This document shows, in pieces, positions 34,650 through 46,699 of a stretch of DNA of 64,000 nt (position 1 is its first letter; each line of letters starts with the position of its first letter). The DNA is from Alternaria dauci (lineage: Eukaryota > Ascomycota > Dothideomycetes > Pleosporales > Pleosporaceae), in NCBI RefSeq assembly GCF_042100115.1, contig NC_091272.1:3410001-3474000 (forward strand). The letters are read 5' to 3'. The translations under genes and the position numbers were made by a program. The notes under the pieces were generated by a model that was not told where the DNA came from, ran no database searches, and saw nothing but the letters and a program-made list of their open reading frames with translations.

Positions 34650-36000
34650 AGTAAGGACCGAGCCAGGTAAGCTCTTGCCCAACGCCTCCCACTAGGCGTA
34701 CGTAGAACATATGCTGCCCTATCGGAACACAGCGGCGTTCCCTCCACCGCAATCTTTTATTGTGTAAAAGGACGACGCTTACTAGAGGAGAAGGCCTAGA
34801 GCCAGCAGTATCTCACTGTGGCGGAAGAGAAAGCATTAGTAACTTTTCTACTCCTACTGTCTAACTTCGGGCAACTAGTGCGAATTAAGTATATACTATG
34901 GTTATCCTTCTGCATCGCCCGCCAGCGATCCGAAGATCCGACGAAGAACGCCCTAAAAGCCCTAAACAAGAACTAGTCTCGTGCCTTTGAGAGACGGCAT
35001 CCCGAACTTAAAGTAAGGAGAGTAAGGCTTATAGACTAGAAACGTCACGACAAGAACATATATAATAAGGTGCAGGAATAGTTTAGCGTAATTAGGAACG
35101 TATTAGATAACCTAGCTATTCTACTAGAAAATATCTATAATATAGACGAGACTAGCGTGATGCTAAGCATACTAGGCTCTATTAAGGTCCTAGTAGGTAA
35201 GGATAACTTAAGGGACTATAGAGGTGTAGGTATTAAATAGATAATAGTAACTACTATTAAGTGTATAAGTACTAACAGTAGGTTACTACTCCTACTAATT
35301 ATTTAGCCTACGTTAACTTACTAGGATAACTAGATAATATATAAGATACCTAGTTAGTACTATAGATATTTAGAAGATAGTTATAATAACTCTAAAGTAA
35401 ACTTAGAATAGTTTAGGCGTATATTTAACCCTTAAACTAGAGATAGAGCTAATAGTAAACTATAGGTACTAATCTATAATAGCTTTAGGACTTATAAAAC
35501 GCTAGAGGTCCTAGAATTTTACTTTTAGAATAGGATTATCTTATATTATCTTCCTTCCTACACTTCTTATAAGCTTTAGCCCTATAATATTAGGGTTTTT
35601 ACCCCCTTAAAGACAGCCTATTATAATTAGGTTAAGCGTCTATATTATAGAGGTGTAGAGATAGTTAAGAAGAGCTACTTTATTATACTAGTATATAGAG
35701 TAAGTAAGAGAGCTTCCTTATAAGTACTCCTTCTACTCTATATTAAAGGTATAGGAAGGAAAATTAAAGAATTATTATTAAACCTTAATATAATCCTATA
35801 TAAGTTTTTCCTTTAATAGTATAGAATATACTTACTACTCTTCTTATAATAATTAATTACTTCTATCTACTACCTATCTATAAGTATATTACTAGCTGCG
35901 TAGAGGATAAAACTTTAATACTAAAATATTAGTATTATTATATACTCTAATACCTATATAAATAGTAAAGCCTATAGGGATACTATTTAACTTAGTAAAG
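34650..36000 (+). mobile_element. pogo/Fot1-like DDE transposon, RIP-degraded
   Basis: Read through RIP-type stops, the plus strand gives a transposase-like sequence: a helix-turn-helix region with RIKYI and LSFCIARQRSEDP near 34,885-34,945, RAFERRHPELK near 34,980, the first catalytic acid in NIDETSVMLSILGS near 35,145-35,180, a second acid position (Asp turned to Asn by G-to-A) near 35,480, and LPSYTSYKLQPYNIRVF near 35,545-35,600. This order fits Tc1-mariner superfamily elements of the pogo/Fot1 type. The left 600 bp keep many CpG and CpA sites while the right part is fully RIP-converted. No terminal inverted repeats could be fixed by eye, so limits are approximate. Not functional. Confidence 0.75.
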
Positions 36001-39000
36001 AAATAATTCTAATACGTAGCTAACACTACTAGTTATCTTATAAGGGGGTAGCTAAGACCCTATTATAATTAGATTTTCTAGAAGAGACTATTAGAAGCTA
36101 TATTACACTATACTATTAAGTAACTCCTTAGACTAATATTACTTACTCTCTAAATAAGTACTATACCTAGGAATATAATTACCTATACTAATACTATAGA
36201 TAGAAAATACTAATCTAATAGACTAGATAGTAACCCCTCTTAAAAATAATATTAGATAGAAAATACTAATCTAATAGACCTAAAGGGTAATACTACTAGT
36301 ATATATAGATAAGCTAAAGAAGTAATTAAGGGAGATAGTTAGTAGTTACTATAAGAGGCGTATACTAGATATACTACTTAAATTATTAAAGTATACGTCT
36401 ATCTTTTAGATATATTAATTATTTAGTTATATTAATTTAACTTAGTTTAAGAAGAACTAATCTATAAGTTCTTCTATATTACGTAATATAAAGAAGAACT
36501 AGAAGGCTATTTAGCACTAAGGTAGCTTAGAACTATAATTACTCTCTTTATTAATATTTAAAAACCTTTTAGAAGCTACTCTAGAAGCTTTATTAATAAT
36601 AACTAGTACTAGTAGAGATATTATATCTACTCTAAGTAACTTAGTTTTATCTATAGCTAGACCTAGGTATACTAGTTTAGTCTTTATAGGAAAGGATATT
36701 ACTAAGTTCCTTAAAGACTTTAACTAATAAGCTAATAATAGAAATATCCTTAATAAGATAAGGGTTTTTATACCTTTAGACTACTTATCTAATATAGATT
36801 AAACTATCTCTTATATATTAAAATAGCTACCTAGTTACTCTTCTAAAAACTAGTTATAGCTCTAAATAAGTATAAAGGAGTAGTAGTAAGATAAAGATAC
36901 TATAATAATAATAAGTAAGTAATCTTATTTATAAGTATACTTATACTCTTACCTCTAGGATTAGCTAAGCCTTATAGAGTACTATACTTACTTTTCCTTA
37001 GTAGTAGATACTTATATTAATAATAGATAGCTACTAAAGGTAGAAGTTAGTATTCTTTTCTTTAAAAGATTACCTTAATTAGATAAAGAAGTAATTATAT
37101 ACTATATAACTAATACTCTAATAGTTAATAACTAGTCTTTATATAATAAGGATTAGATATATATATTCTTAAAATCCTACTATAAGAAGATTAATAGTCT
37201 TAATAAGATATATTATTAAGAAAGAGGTAATATTAATATAAGAATATAATATATTATACTATCTAATAAGAAAGTAACCTTTACTCTAGAAAGTATAAGG
37301 GAAGCTATATCTAAAGTAAAGAAGGTAGTAGCTATTCCTTCTACCCTAAATAATATAGATAAGGAGGTAGAGGATTTAATTAAGTCCCTAAGAGATATAA
37401 AGATTAAACTAGCTATAGTAGATATACTAATAGCTTATCTAGATATATTTAGGTTACTAAAGAAGCTAAGTAATTATATATACTTTATTACTAAAGCTAT
37501 AATAGCTAGACTTCTAAATAAAAGGAATAATAATACCTTTATTACTATAGTACCTAGAAATATAGCTCTAAACTAAGATATAGCTAACTATAGTAGTAGA
37601 GAATATTATAATATATATAATATATATAATAAGATAAGATATTAGGTTAAGAACTATAACTTATATAATTACTTAAAGAAGATAGGGTAGATTAGCTTTA
37701 ACTAAGACCTAAATACTAAGTATAAGACTTACTACTTTAGCCCTCTATATATAAGACTTAGAGAGATCCTAGGATTAGTTCCTCTTAACTTTATTCTCTA
37801 ATAGCTAAAAGCTAAAATTAGAGAATACTTTAATATTACTAATAATATCCTTAACTAGCTAGCTTTAAGTATTATTCCTAAGAAGTTTTTAAGAAGAGAC
37901 TTATATTTAGCTATAAGGTATACTAGACTAAGAAACCCTATAGCTTTAGCTAATATTACCTCTTCTTTAGACTAATATAAAGAGAAATATAATATATTAC
38001 TTTAATTCTAGTAGTTCTAAGACTAACTATTTAACTCTTACTTACCTAATATAGACTATTAACTAGATAAGGTTAATATAGTAAATATTATCTTAAGAGG
38101 AAGAGAATCTACTCTTAGAACTCTTACTAAAGCTAATACTATAATATACCCTAAACCTAGGAATAGTATAAGATTATAAGATATAGATAGTATAAGGAAT
38201 AAAGATATTTAGAAATAAAGAAGATCTACTAAGAATAATAAGGAGTATAAGATTACTAGAGAGTTATATAAAAGTACTTTTATAATCTCTAATAATCTTA
38301 TTATAGATTCTTAGCTAATAGATACTATATATAAATATTAAGAAATATAGTAAGAAGAGGATCTATTTTCTATTATTAAGCTACCTTAGTTAGTAACTAT
38401 TAATAGTAATATATCTATAGATCTAAAATAACTATAATAAGGATATAAAAAGAAAGTTATAAAATTTATAAGTACTTTACCTAAGGAAGGATTATAGGAA
38501 TTACTTTATATAAACCCTAACTATATCTTAATAGCCTTACTTAACTAGGAAGTAAGAAGTATTATTATTATAGACCTAATAGGTTAAGAAGGACTAAAAA
38601 AAGTAATTATATAATCTTTTAGATAAGGATATAGAGTTAGTTAAGGGTAGTAGAAGTATTAATATATTAGAAGTTAGGTTAGGTATAGAATCTAAGTTCT
38701 CTAGATATAACTTAGATTCTACTATATAATCTAATTAGCTAGCTATTACTAACCCTAACCTAACTACCTATATTTCTAAATAGGAATATAATTATTATAG
38801 TATAATAATATATAGTAGTAAAAAGTATAGTATACTTTATCTATATAATTTAGGTGTATAAACTAGATATAGAGCTACTAGAAAAGGTAATACTTAGATT
38901 AAGAAACTAGACGTACTCCCTACTAAAGTAGTATATAGTATATATTAATAAAATAAATAAGCCTATATATAAATAGACTTACCTAAATACTAAGTAATAA

Positions 39001-41691
39001 TTAATAGTAACTCTATAAAGTACCTAATTAGTACTAACGCTTAGATAAATATCTTATAACTTAGTATAGCCAGAGCTATAAAAATACTATATAAACTTAT
39101 ATATTATAAACTTAGTAACGTACCTTAAGGAGTTACCTTAGTAAATAGTATATATAATCCTTTTATTAGAATAGCTTTTAATATACTTATATAAATAGTT
39201 TTAGTAATAATACCTATTAACTTCTAAATAGTTAATAATATTACTTAATTAGTAATACTAAGAGGTCCTTAGTATATATATATAAAGATAACTATTTAAT
39301 ATAATACTTTTAGGAGAGTTATATATAAGATACTCTTAGAAGATAGTACTAAGAATATAGTCTTTATAGTATCTAACCTAGTACTATATTACTTATTATA
39401 GATAACACCCTATAAAGATAATAAAGATTTAGAAAATAAGTAGTAGGTATAAGTATAGAGGAAGTATACTTACTTAATAATAAGTCCCTAGGATTAGGTA
39501 TAATTAATATACTTATAAATAGTAATTAATATCCTCTTAAGGTAGTAAGGGTAAAGTATCTTTATAAAGTAGTATAGTCTAATCCTACTACTAGACTTAG
39601 AGAGTATAGAATAATCTTTAGTAAATAAGATATCTAAAGTTAGATATAATAGATAAATCTAGTCTTTATAATAGCTATAAGTAAAGTAGAAGACTTAAAG
39701 AGTCTACTAGAACTTAGTTAGTATATAATTATAAGTAAGTTAAACTAAGAATATATAAACTAAGAATAATTACTTTATATTTAAAGAAATAATAACTTAT
39801 ATATACTATATAAAATAGTAGATAAGAAGGTTTAGCTAGTAGATATTCTTAGATAAAAGGTACTAATAGAATTTAGATATAAGGACTAGAAGGAGAGGGT
39901 AATTAAGTATTAACGCCTATATATTAATATTTAAAACTCTAATCTAAGTCCCTATAACTATTTATTTAAATAGCACTATGCTATATTTCTAAGAGGAACC
40001 TAACTAATAATAGAAAAGATTACTAAGTTATATATTAGAGAATAGCTTATACTATAAGAGTATAATATAATAATTAAAATACTCTATAATTAAGAAGGTA
40101 TACTATTATAGTAATTTAAAGAGGTAGGGTAGATTTACTTAAATATCTACTTACCTTATAAAATAAGGACTATACTATATAAAGCCTAGTAGATATATAG
40201 CTTTATAGTCCTAAAGGCCCTTAAACTAAAAGTAATTATAATAGTTAATATATACTTAAATAGGGGTATATAGGAAAGATATAATAGCTAATATTATAAC
40301 CTATAGTACTAAGTCCCTAAGAAAGATAAAGGAGTATACTAGATTAGTAATATATAAAAACTTAATAGCGTTACTATAAGAGACGTAAATCTTCTTCCTA
40401 CTACTAATAAGTTTTCTAAACGCTTTACTAGCTATAAGATTATATCTTTTATAGACCTATTCTCTAGCTATAACTAAATTACCCTCTACTTAGATAGTTA
40501 AGATATAATAGCTTTCTAGACTCTAATTAGCCTTATTTAATCTTATACTATAGTTATAAGTACTATAAATTTAGTTACTACCTTTTAGAGAGTAATAATA
40601 AAGATCTTAAAAGACTATTAACTAGAGATAATACTATTTATAAATAATATTACTTCTAGGGGACCTAAAATAGACTATAGAAGAGAAGAATTATTCCTTA
40701 GAGTATAATAGTATATCTTAGAATATATCTAATAACTAGATTAAGTCCTAGTAGATATTAAGTAAGTAAGAGGTATAGTAAATAAGAAGAAATACTACTT
40801 CCTTATAGAATAATTAGAAGTAGTAGGATATAAGGTAAGTCTAGATAGCTAGTACCTTAATACTAAGAAAGTTAATAAGATTTTAAACTAGCTACCTTAT
40901 AAGAACTATATAGAGGTTTAATTATTTATAGGTATTTATATATACTACTATATTTAGGTTAACTATTTTACTCTAGTAGTAAAACCCCTATTCTATCTCC
41001 TCTAAGAGGATATAGAGTTTATATAGCTAAAGGAATAAGATAAAGCTATATATACTTTAAAATAGTTTATTCTTTTAGTACTAGTACTTATTAATTTAGA
41101 TTATTTAGATATCCTTACTAATAAAATATTCTTTATAATAGATACTAGCTAGGATAGAGTAGAGGTATATATTAAGTAAATTAAGAAAGATAGTAGATAT
41201 TACCTAGTCTAATTTAAAAGTACCTTATAGTTAGTATAAGAATAAATATAGTATTCTATAAAGCTAGAATATAAGGTAGTACTATAAGCCTTAAAGAAGT
41301 TTTAAATATATCTATATAGAGTATACTTTACTATTAAAACTAATATAGCTACTCTTATTACCTAACTTAATAGATCCTCTATAGATAACCTAGGATTAGT
41401 AATAAATAAATAGATATCTACTATTATACTCTAGGATTTTAATATTAAGTATATCCTAAGTAGGAAAAATATAGTAGTAGATACTCTCTTAAGGTACCTA
41501 AAACTTAAGGAATAAGAACTACTAAAAGAACCTAAAGATAATCTTAAAGAATTTATTAATTATATAATTAAGAATATAAATATACCTTCTTTACTATTAC
41601 TAGAGGGGAGAATACTCTAGTAGGAGTTTACTAATACGTCTAAATAGTATACTTAATTCCTATTAAACTTAAAAATACTAAGAGATATAAC

Positions 41692-42765
41692 TCTATTTAA
41701 ATAATAAATATACTAGTAAAAGACATAAGTATAATACTATTAAAAGATACTATAATAAATTATAGTAAAGGTATATTTTCTAAATACTTAGTTTTACTAT
41801 ATATAGCTATATATATTTAATAATAGATAGGTTAAAGCTAAAGCCCTAAACTTTAAGTAGTTCTAGAAAGTTATAATAATATTAAAAAGAAGAGGAGTTT
41901 TTAAACTATAGTTTATAGCTTATATCTAGGCTTATAACTATAGTACTTAAGAATAAAGAGATATTTAAATAACTATTTAAATTTTCTTCTCTTAACTCCT
42001 ATACTATAATATATCTAGTATATCTAATAACTCTAGTAACTCTAGTATCTCTAATATAAAGGTTATTATATATAATATTATTATAGGTATAAAGCGCTTA
42101 GTTTTAGAGGGCCTAGTAACCCTCTTAGTAACTATAGTAGCTACTATTAAGTAGTATAGTAAGTATAAAGTTATTATTAAGATTAACCCCCTTAAAAGTA
42201 ACTTTAAGTATAAGTTCTAGACTTATATTTAATCTCTTAGCCTATTATATAGGTTTACTAAAAAAGAATTTAACTATATATTTAGGGACTTAGTATTTAT
42301 TACTAAGGTCTTCTTTATAGGTACTACTATTATACTAGCTAAGAAAGGTATAAATAAAGCTAATAAGTTATTTACTCTTCTTTAGGATATATAGGTTTAG
42401 TTTATATATAATATATAGGTTACTAGTACTATAATAACTAATAAGTAGTATAAGTACTTAGATAAGGTCTATAATAGGGACTTTAAGGACTAGCTACTAT
42501 ATATTATAGATATTATTAAGGAGCTAAGATAAGTATAGGTAGTAGATAATTAATTTAATAATATAGAAGGCTTAGGATATAATATAATAGGATTTAGGTA
42601 TATAATAGTAATAGGTATAGTATAATAGCTATAATAGCTTTAATAGCTATAGTAGCTATAGTAGTAATATATAAGGGTACTACTACTAATATATAGGCTT
42701 TATAGCTACTTAAAGGGAATTATAATTATAATTATAACTATAACTATAACTATAACTATAACTAT
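41692..42765 (+). mobile_element. Small ORF element, RIP-mutated outer copy, left portion
   Basis: Relative of the clean element at 51,527. It starts with an AT-rich terminus matching the clean copy after C-to-T/G-to-A changes and is preceded by GAGATATAAC (41,682-41,691), which recurs at 44,396-44,405 after the element's right end: a 10-bp flanking direct repeat. A frame beginning near 42,022 (ATA in place of ATG) stays open for about 200 codons except for RIP-type stops. It aligns with the clean ORF, including the GINxA, the EQxxY and the GDxxxWL regions, and ends in a CAG-derived Gln-like run. The copy is cut in its hexanucleotide tract by the inverted copy that follows. Its right portion is 44,123-44,395. 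Confidence 0.8.
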
Positions 42766-44122
42766 CCCCCCTAGGCCTTAGGGATAGGGCTTATAGTATT
42801 ATCTTATATTATATTACTAAGAAATTTTAAAACTAAGCCTAAACTATCCTAGTATATTTAGAAGTCTCTTTTTACCTATAATACCTCTTTATCTATCCCC
42901 TATATTACGCCTAGCTATACTACCTTAACGTCCCTACTATTATAATTACTACTAATACTACTTAGAGATTAAGAAGCTCTATTATATTATAGTAATTATA
43001 GTAATTATAGTTATAGTTATAGTTATAATTATAATTATAATTATAATTATAGTTATAGTTATAGTTATAATTATAATTATAATTCCCTTTAAGTAGCTAT
43101 AAAGCTTATATATTAGTAGTACCTTTATATATTACTACTATAGCTACTATAGCTATTAAAGCTATTATAGCTATTAAAGCTATTATAGCTATTATACTAT
43201 ACCTATTACTATTATATACCTAAATCCTATTATATTATATCCTAAGCCTTCTATATTATTAAATTAATTATCTACTACCTATACCTATCTTAGCTCCTTA
43301 ATAATATCTATAATATATAGTAGCTAGTCCTTAAAGTCCCTATTATAGACCTCCTCTAAGTACCTATACTACTTATTAGTTATTATAATACTAGTAACCT
43401 ATATATTATATATACACTAGACTTATATATCCTAAAGAAGAGTAAATAACTTATTAGCTTTATTTATACCTTTATTAGCTAGTATAATAGTAGTACTTAT
43501 AAGGAGGACCTTAGTAATAAACGCTAGGTCCCTAAGTATATAGTTAAATTCTTTTTTAGTAAACTTATATAATAGGCTAAGGGATTAAATCTAAGTCTAG
43601 AACTTATACTTAAGGTTACTTTTAAGAGGGTTAATCTTAATAATAACTTTATACTTACTATACTACTTAATAGTAGCTACTATAGTTACTAGGAGGGTTA
43701 CTAGGCCCTCTAAAACTAGGCGCTTTATACCTATAATAATATTATATATAATAACCTTTATGTTAGAGATACTAGAGTTACTAGAGTTATTAGATATACT
43801 AGATATATTATAGTATAGGAGTTAAGAGAAGAAAATTTAAATAGTTATTTAAATATCTCTTTATTCTTAAGTACTATAGTTATAAGCCTAGATATAAGCT
43901 ATAAACTATAGTTTAAAAACTCCTCTTCTTTTTAATATTATTATAACTTTCTAGAACTACTTAAAGTTTAGGGCTTTAGCTTTAACCTATCTATTATTAA
44001 ATATATATAGCTATATATAGTAAAACTAAGTATTTAGGAAATATACCTTTACTATAATTTATTATAGTATCTTTTAATAGTATTATACTTACGTCTTTTA
44101 CTAGTATATTTATTATTTAAAT
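42766..44122 (-). mobile_element. Small ORF element, RIP-mutated inverted copy, complete
   Basis: A full-length copy (about 1.36 kb) in reverse orientation: it begins with the C-run that is the complement of the element's G-run end, continues through the inverted hexanucleotide tract (about 42,990-43,084) and the ORF body, and ends at the AT-rich 5' terminus. It is a close inverted match of the outer copy on both sides, making a long imperfect palindrome of about 1.1-kb arms. Insertion was into the hexanucleotide tract of the outer copy, so the flanking duplication cannot be told from the repeat itself. Confidence 0.8.
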
Positions 44123-44395
44123 AACTATAACTATAACTATAACTATAACTATAACTATAACTATAATTACTATAATATAATAGAGCTTCTTAATCTCTAA
44201 GTAGTATTAGTAGTAATTATAATAGTAAGGATATTAAGGTAGTATAGCTAGGCGTTATATAAGGGATAGATAGAAAGGTATTATAAGTAAAAAGAGACTT
44301 CTAAATATACTAAGATAGTTTAGGCTTAGTTTTAAAATTTCTTAGTAATATAATATAAGATAATACTATAGGCCCTATCCCTAAGGCCTAAGGGG
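44123..44395 (+). mobile_element. Small ORF element, RIP-mutated outer copy, right portion
   Basis: Continues the outer copy after the inverted insertion: the remainder of the hexanucleotide tract, then the conserved 3' section containing GAGCTTCTTAATCTCTAAG and TTTTAAAATTTCTTAG, and the terminal GGGG run. The same section is found uncorrupted at about 52,670-52,879. Together the left (1,074 bp) and right (273 bp) portions add to about 1.35 kb, equal to the clean copy. Confidence 0.8.
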
Positions 44396-46699
44396 GAGAT
44401 ATAACCCTATAAGAGCTTTAGGTATAAAAAAAGAGAGCCCTAAACTTCTTTATCTAAGATAGAATACTATTTAAGAAAGCCTTACGTAATATAGCTATTA
44501 GGAGAGTTATAAATAATCCTAACTTATAATCTACTATAGTATAGAATATTTATTAATAGATTAGATATTATAAAGTAAATATAGTATACTTAATACTTAC
44601 GAAATATTACTAGTAGAATAGGATATATAACTATATTTATATATATTTAGTAATATACCTAAATTATTAACTAAGATTATTAAAAAAGATAGTAGATATA
44701 CTTACTAATACGTATAGCTTTATAATCTAAGAAATAGTTATTATTAATATAGTCTATATACTATAGTACTTTAGAAAGAAATACTTAGTTATTATAAAGA
44801 ACTATCTTAGTAGATAGCTAGAAACCTATATACTATTAAATAACTAGTCTAAGACTATTACTAAGTTTATTTATAAAAATATTATATATAGATAGAGTAT
44901 AATAAGAAAACTTATAGTAGATAGTAGACTAGACTTTACTAAAGTAATTAACTATTTAGTAAAAACTTATAAGATTAACTATATATAGTTATTAGTATAT
45001 AACTTATAAGTAATAAGTAAGATTAAAAGAAGATATAAGCTTATTATAAATACGCTAGTAAAACTCCTAGGTCTATAGATTAAGAATCTTCTTATAGTAC
45101 TTCTTATAAATAGAATTTTAATATAAGAATAGACTAGCTACTCTCTATATTAGTTAGTTACTAGCTAGAACCTAGTCCTACTAATTAAACTATTACTACT
45201 AATATAGTAGACCTTACTATTCTAATAAGTTAAAGATTAGGTATAGCTACTTATAATTTAAGTAATATAGTTAGATCTTAGAGATTAGTTTACTAAAGAA
45301 GCTATAGCCTATACTAACTATATATATATAGCTAAGAAAGAATATTAAGATAATATAAAAGAAATTTATTAAGAAGATATTATACTTAGAGACTTAGTAC
45401 TTCTTTAGAATTTAATATAGGAAATTAATATATTAAGAGATTAAAAACTTAATAAAAGATAGCTAAGACTATATAAAGTATAAGAGGTAAGGTTTAACTA
45501 TAGAACCTACTACCTAAAAGACCTTAATAGTACTATTTTCTTATATACTATACTAGGAAAAAGGTTAAAACTCTTCTACTAGCGTCTTAAAGATAATATT
45601 ATAGAAGAAGATAGAGGTAATATAAAACTATAGAACTTAGAGTACTAAGAAAATAGTAGTACTATACTAGATATTTTAGTTATTCTAGATATTAAAGAAT
45701 TACTACCCTAAGACTATAAACTATTAAGATAACTAACTATATAATAAAAGGATAATAGGATAGTCCTTAGAGTAGTTATTACTAAATATCTAATAGAAGA
45801 AGAATAATAGGTATATATATAAGATTAGGGAAATTCTAACTCTAAATCTAACTCTATTACCTCCTTAGTATCTAAATAGACTATAGGATAGTCTATCTTT
45901 CTAAGAAGGGGAGGAGGAGTAACTTTTAGTAGTACTTTAATACCTTTAAGTACTCCTTTATTAATTTAGGATAATACTAATTATTTATACCTTTAAAATA
46001 TAGAATCTAGGTTTATAAGCTATAACCTAAATTCTATACCCTAACTACTAGAATATATTATAGACTATATACTATATAATAATATATTATAAATCTTTTT
46101 AGATCCTAGAAAATAATAACTTTAGTATATTTATAATACTACCTTAGGAATAGAGAGGAAGAAAATAATAATACCTAGTCTAGATCTTTATTATATAAAG
46201 TAAAACTTTTATAACTAGCTATTAGGTAGTATCTAAGCGTAGTTCTAGTACTATATAAATAAAATATATCCTTCCTTTCTTCTTTCTTTCTTCCTCTACT
46301 AAGAGTTATAAACCTAAAATCTATAGCCTTAGTAATAGGCTAACTTATAGCCCCTAATAATTAGCTATTAATTCTAATTAAAGAAAAATATAAAGGTAGA
46401 GAACCCCTCTATAGTATACGCGCCTATAGTTATATACTATTATTTTACCTTTACTTTTATATACTCTTTTACCTTTACTTATATTACTACTTAGGTAATA
46501 TTAGCTAAGGAAGCTATAAACATACTACTATAAGATAGATAAAAGTAATACCTCCTAGCTTTAAGCTCCTAATCTCTTTCTCTTTCTTTTAAACTACTCT
46601 TTACACTTAACTTAATTATATATAAAATATTTAAACTATAAGAGTAGTAGCTAAAAGTAGTATAAAAAATATCTTATACCTAATTACTTACTAGCGCAC

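Larger units (their letters stand above)
36600..46300 (+). mobile_element. Ty3/gypsy retrotransposon 1, RIP-degraded, interrupted at 41,692-44,395
   Basis: In plus-strand order I can follow a gag-like region (about 36.6-38.4 kb, with a possible CCHC knuckle near 37.6 kb), a protease-like region near 39.0 kb, reverse transcriptase at about 40.31-40.70 kb (KLNSVTIRDVN, then FSSYNQ-like; the catalytic pair near 40,640 now reads Asn-Asn, as expected from RIP of GAC/GAT codons), RNase H near 41.1-41.5 kb, then the nested insertion, and an integrase-like zinc and core region from about 44.4 to 45.4 kb. All frames are full of TAA and TAG from CAA/CAG/TGG. No LTR pair was located, so both ends are estimates. 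Inactive. Confidence 0.7.

Noticed and set aside
42719..44168. Regular TATAAC arrays considered as CRISPR-like or telomeric repeats
   Set aside because: They are six-base tandem units without spacers, inside copies of a mobile element, derived by RIP from a GTAAYN tract; not a CRISPR array and not the TTAGGG telomere.
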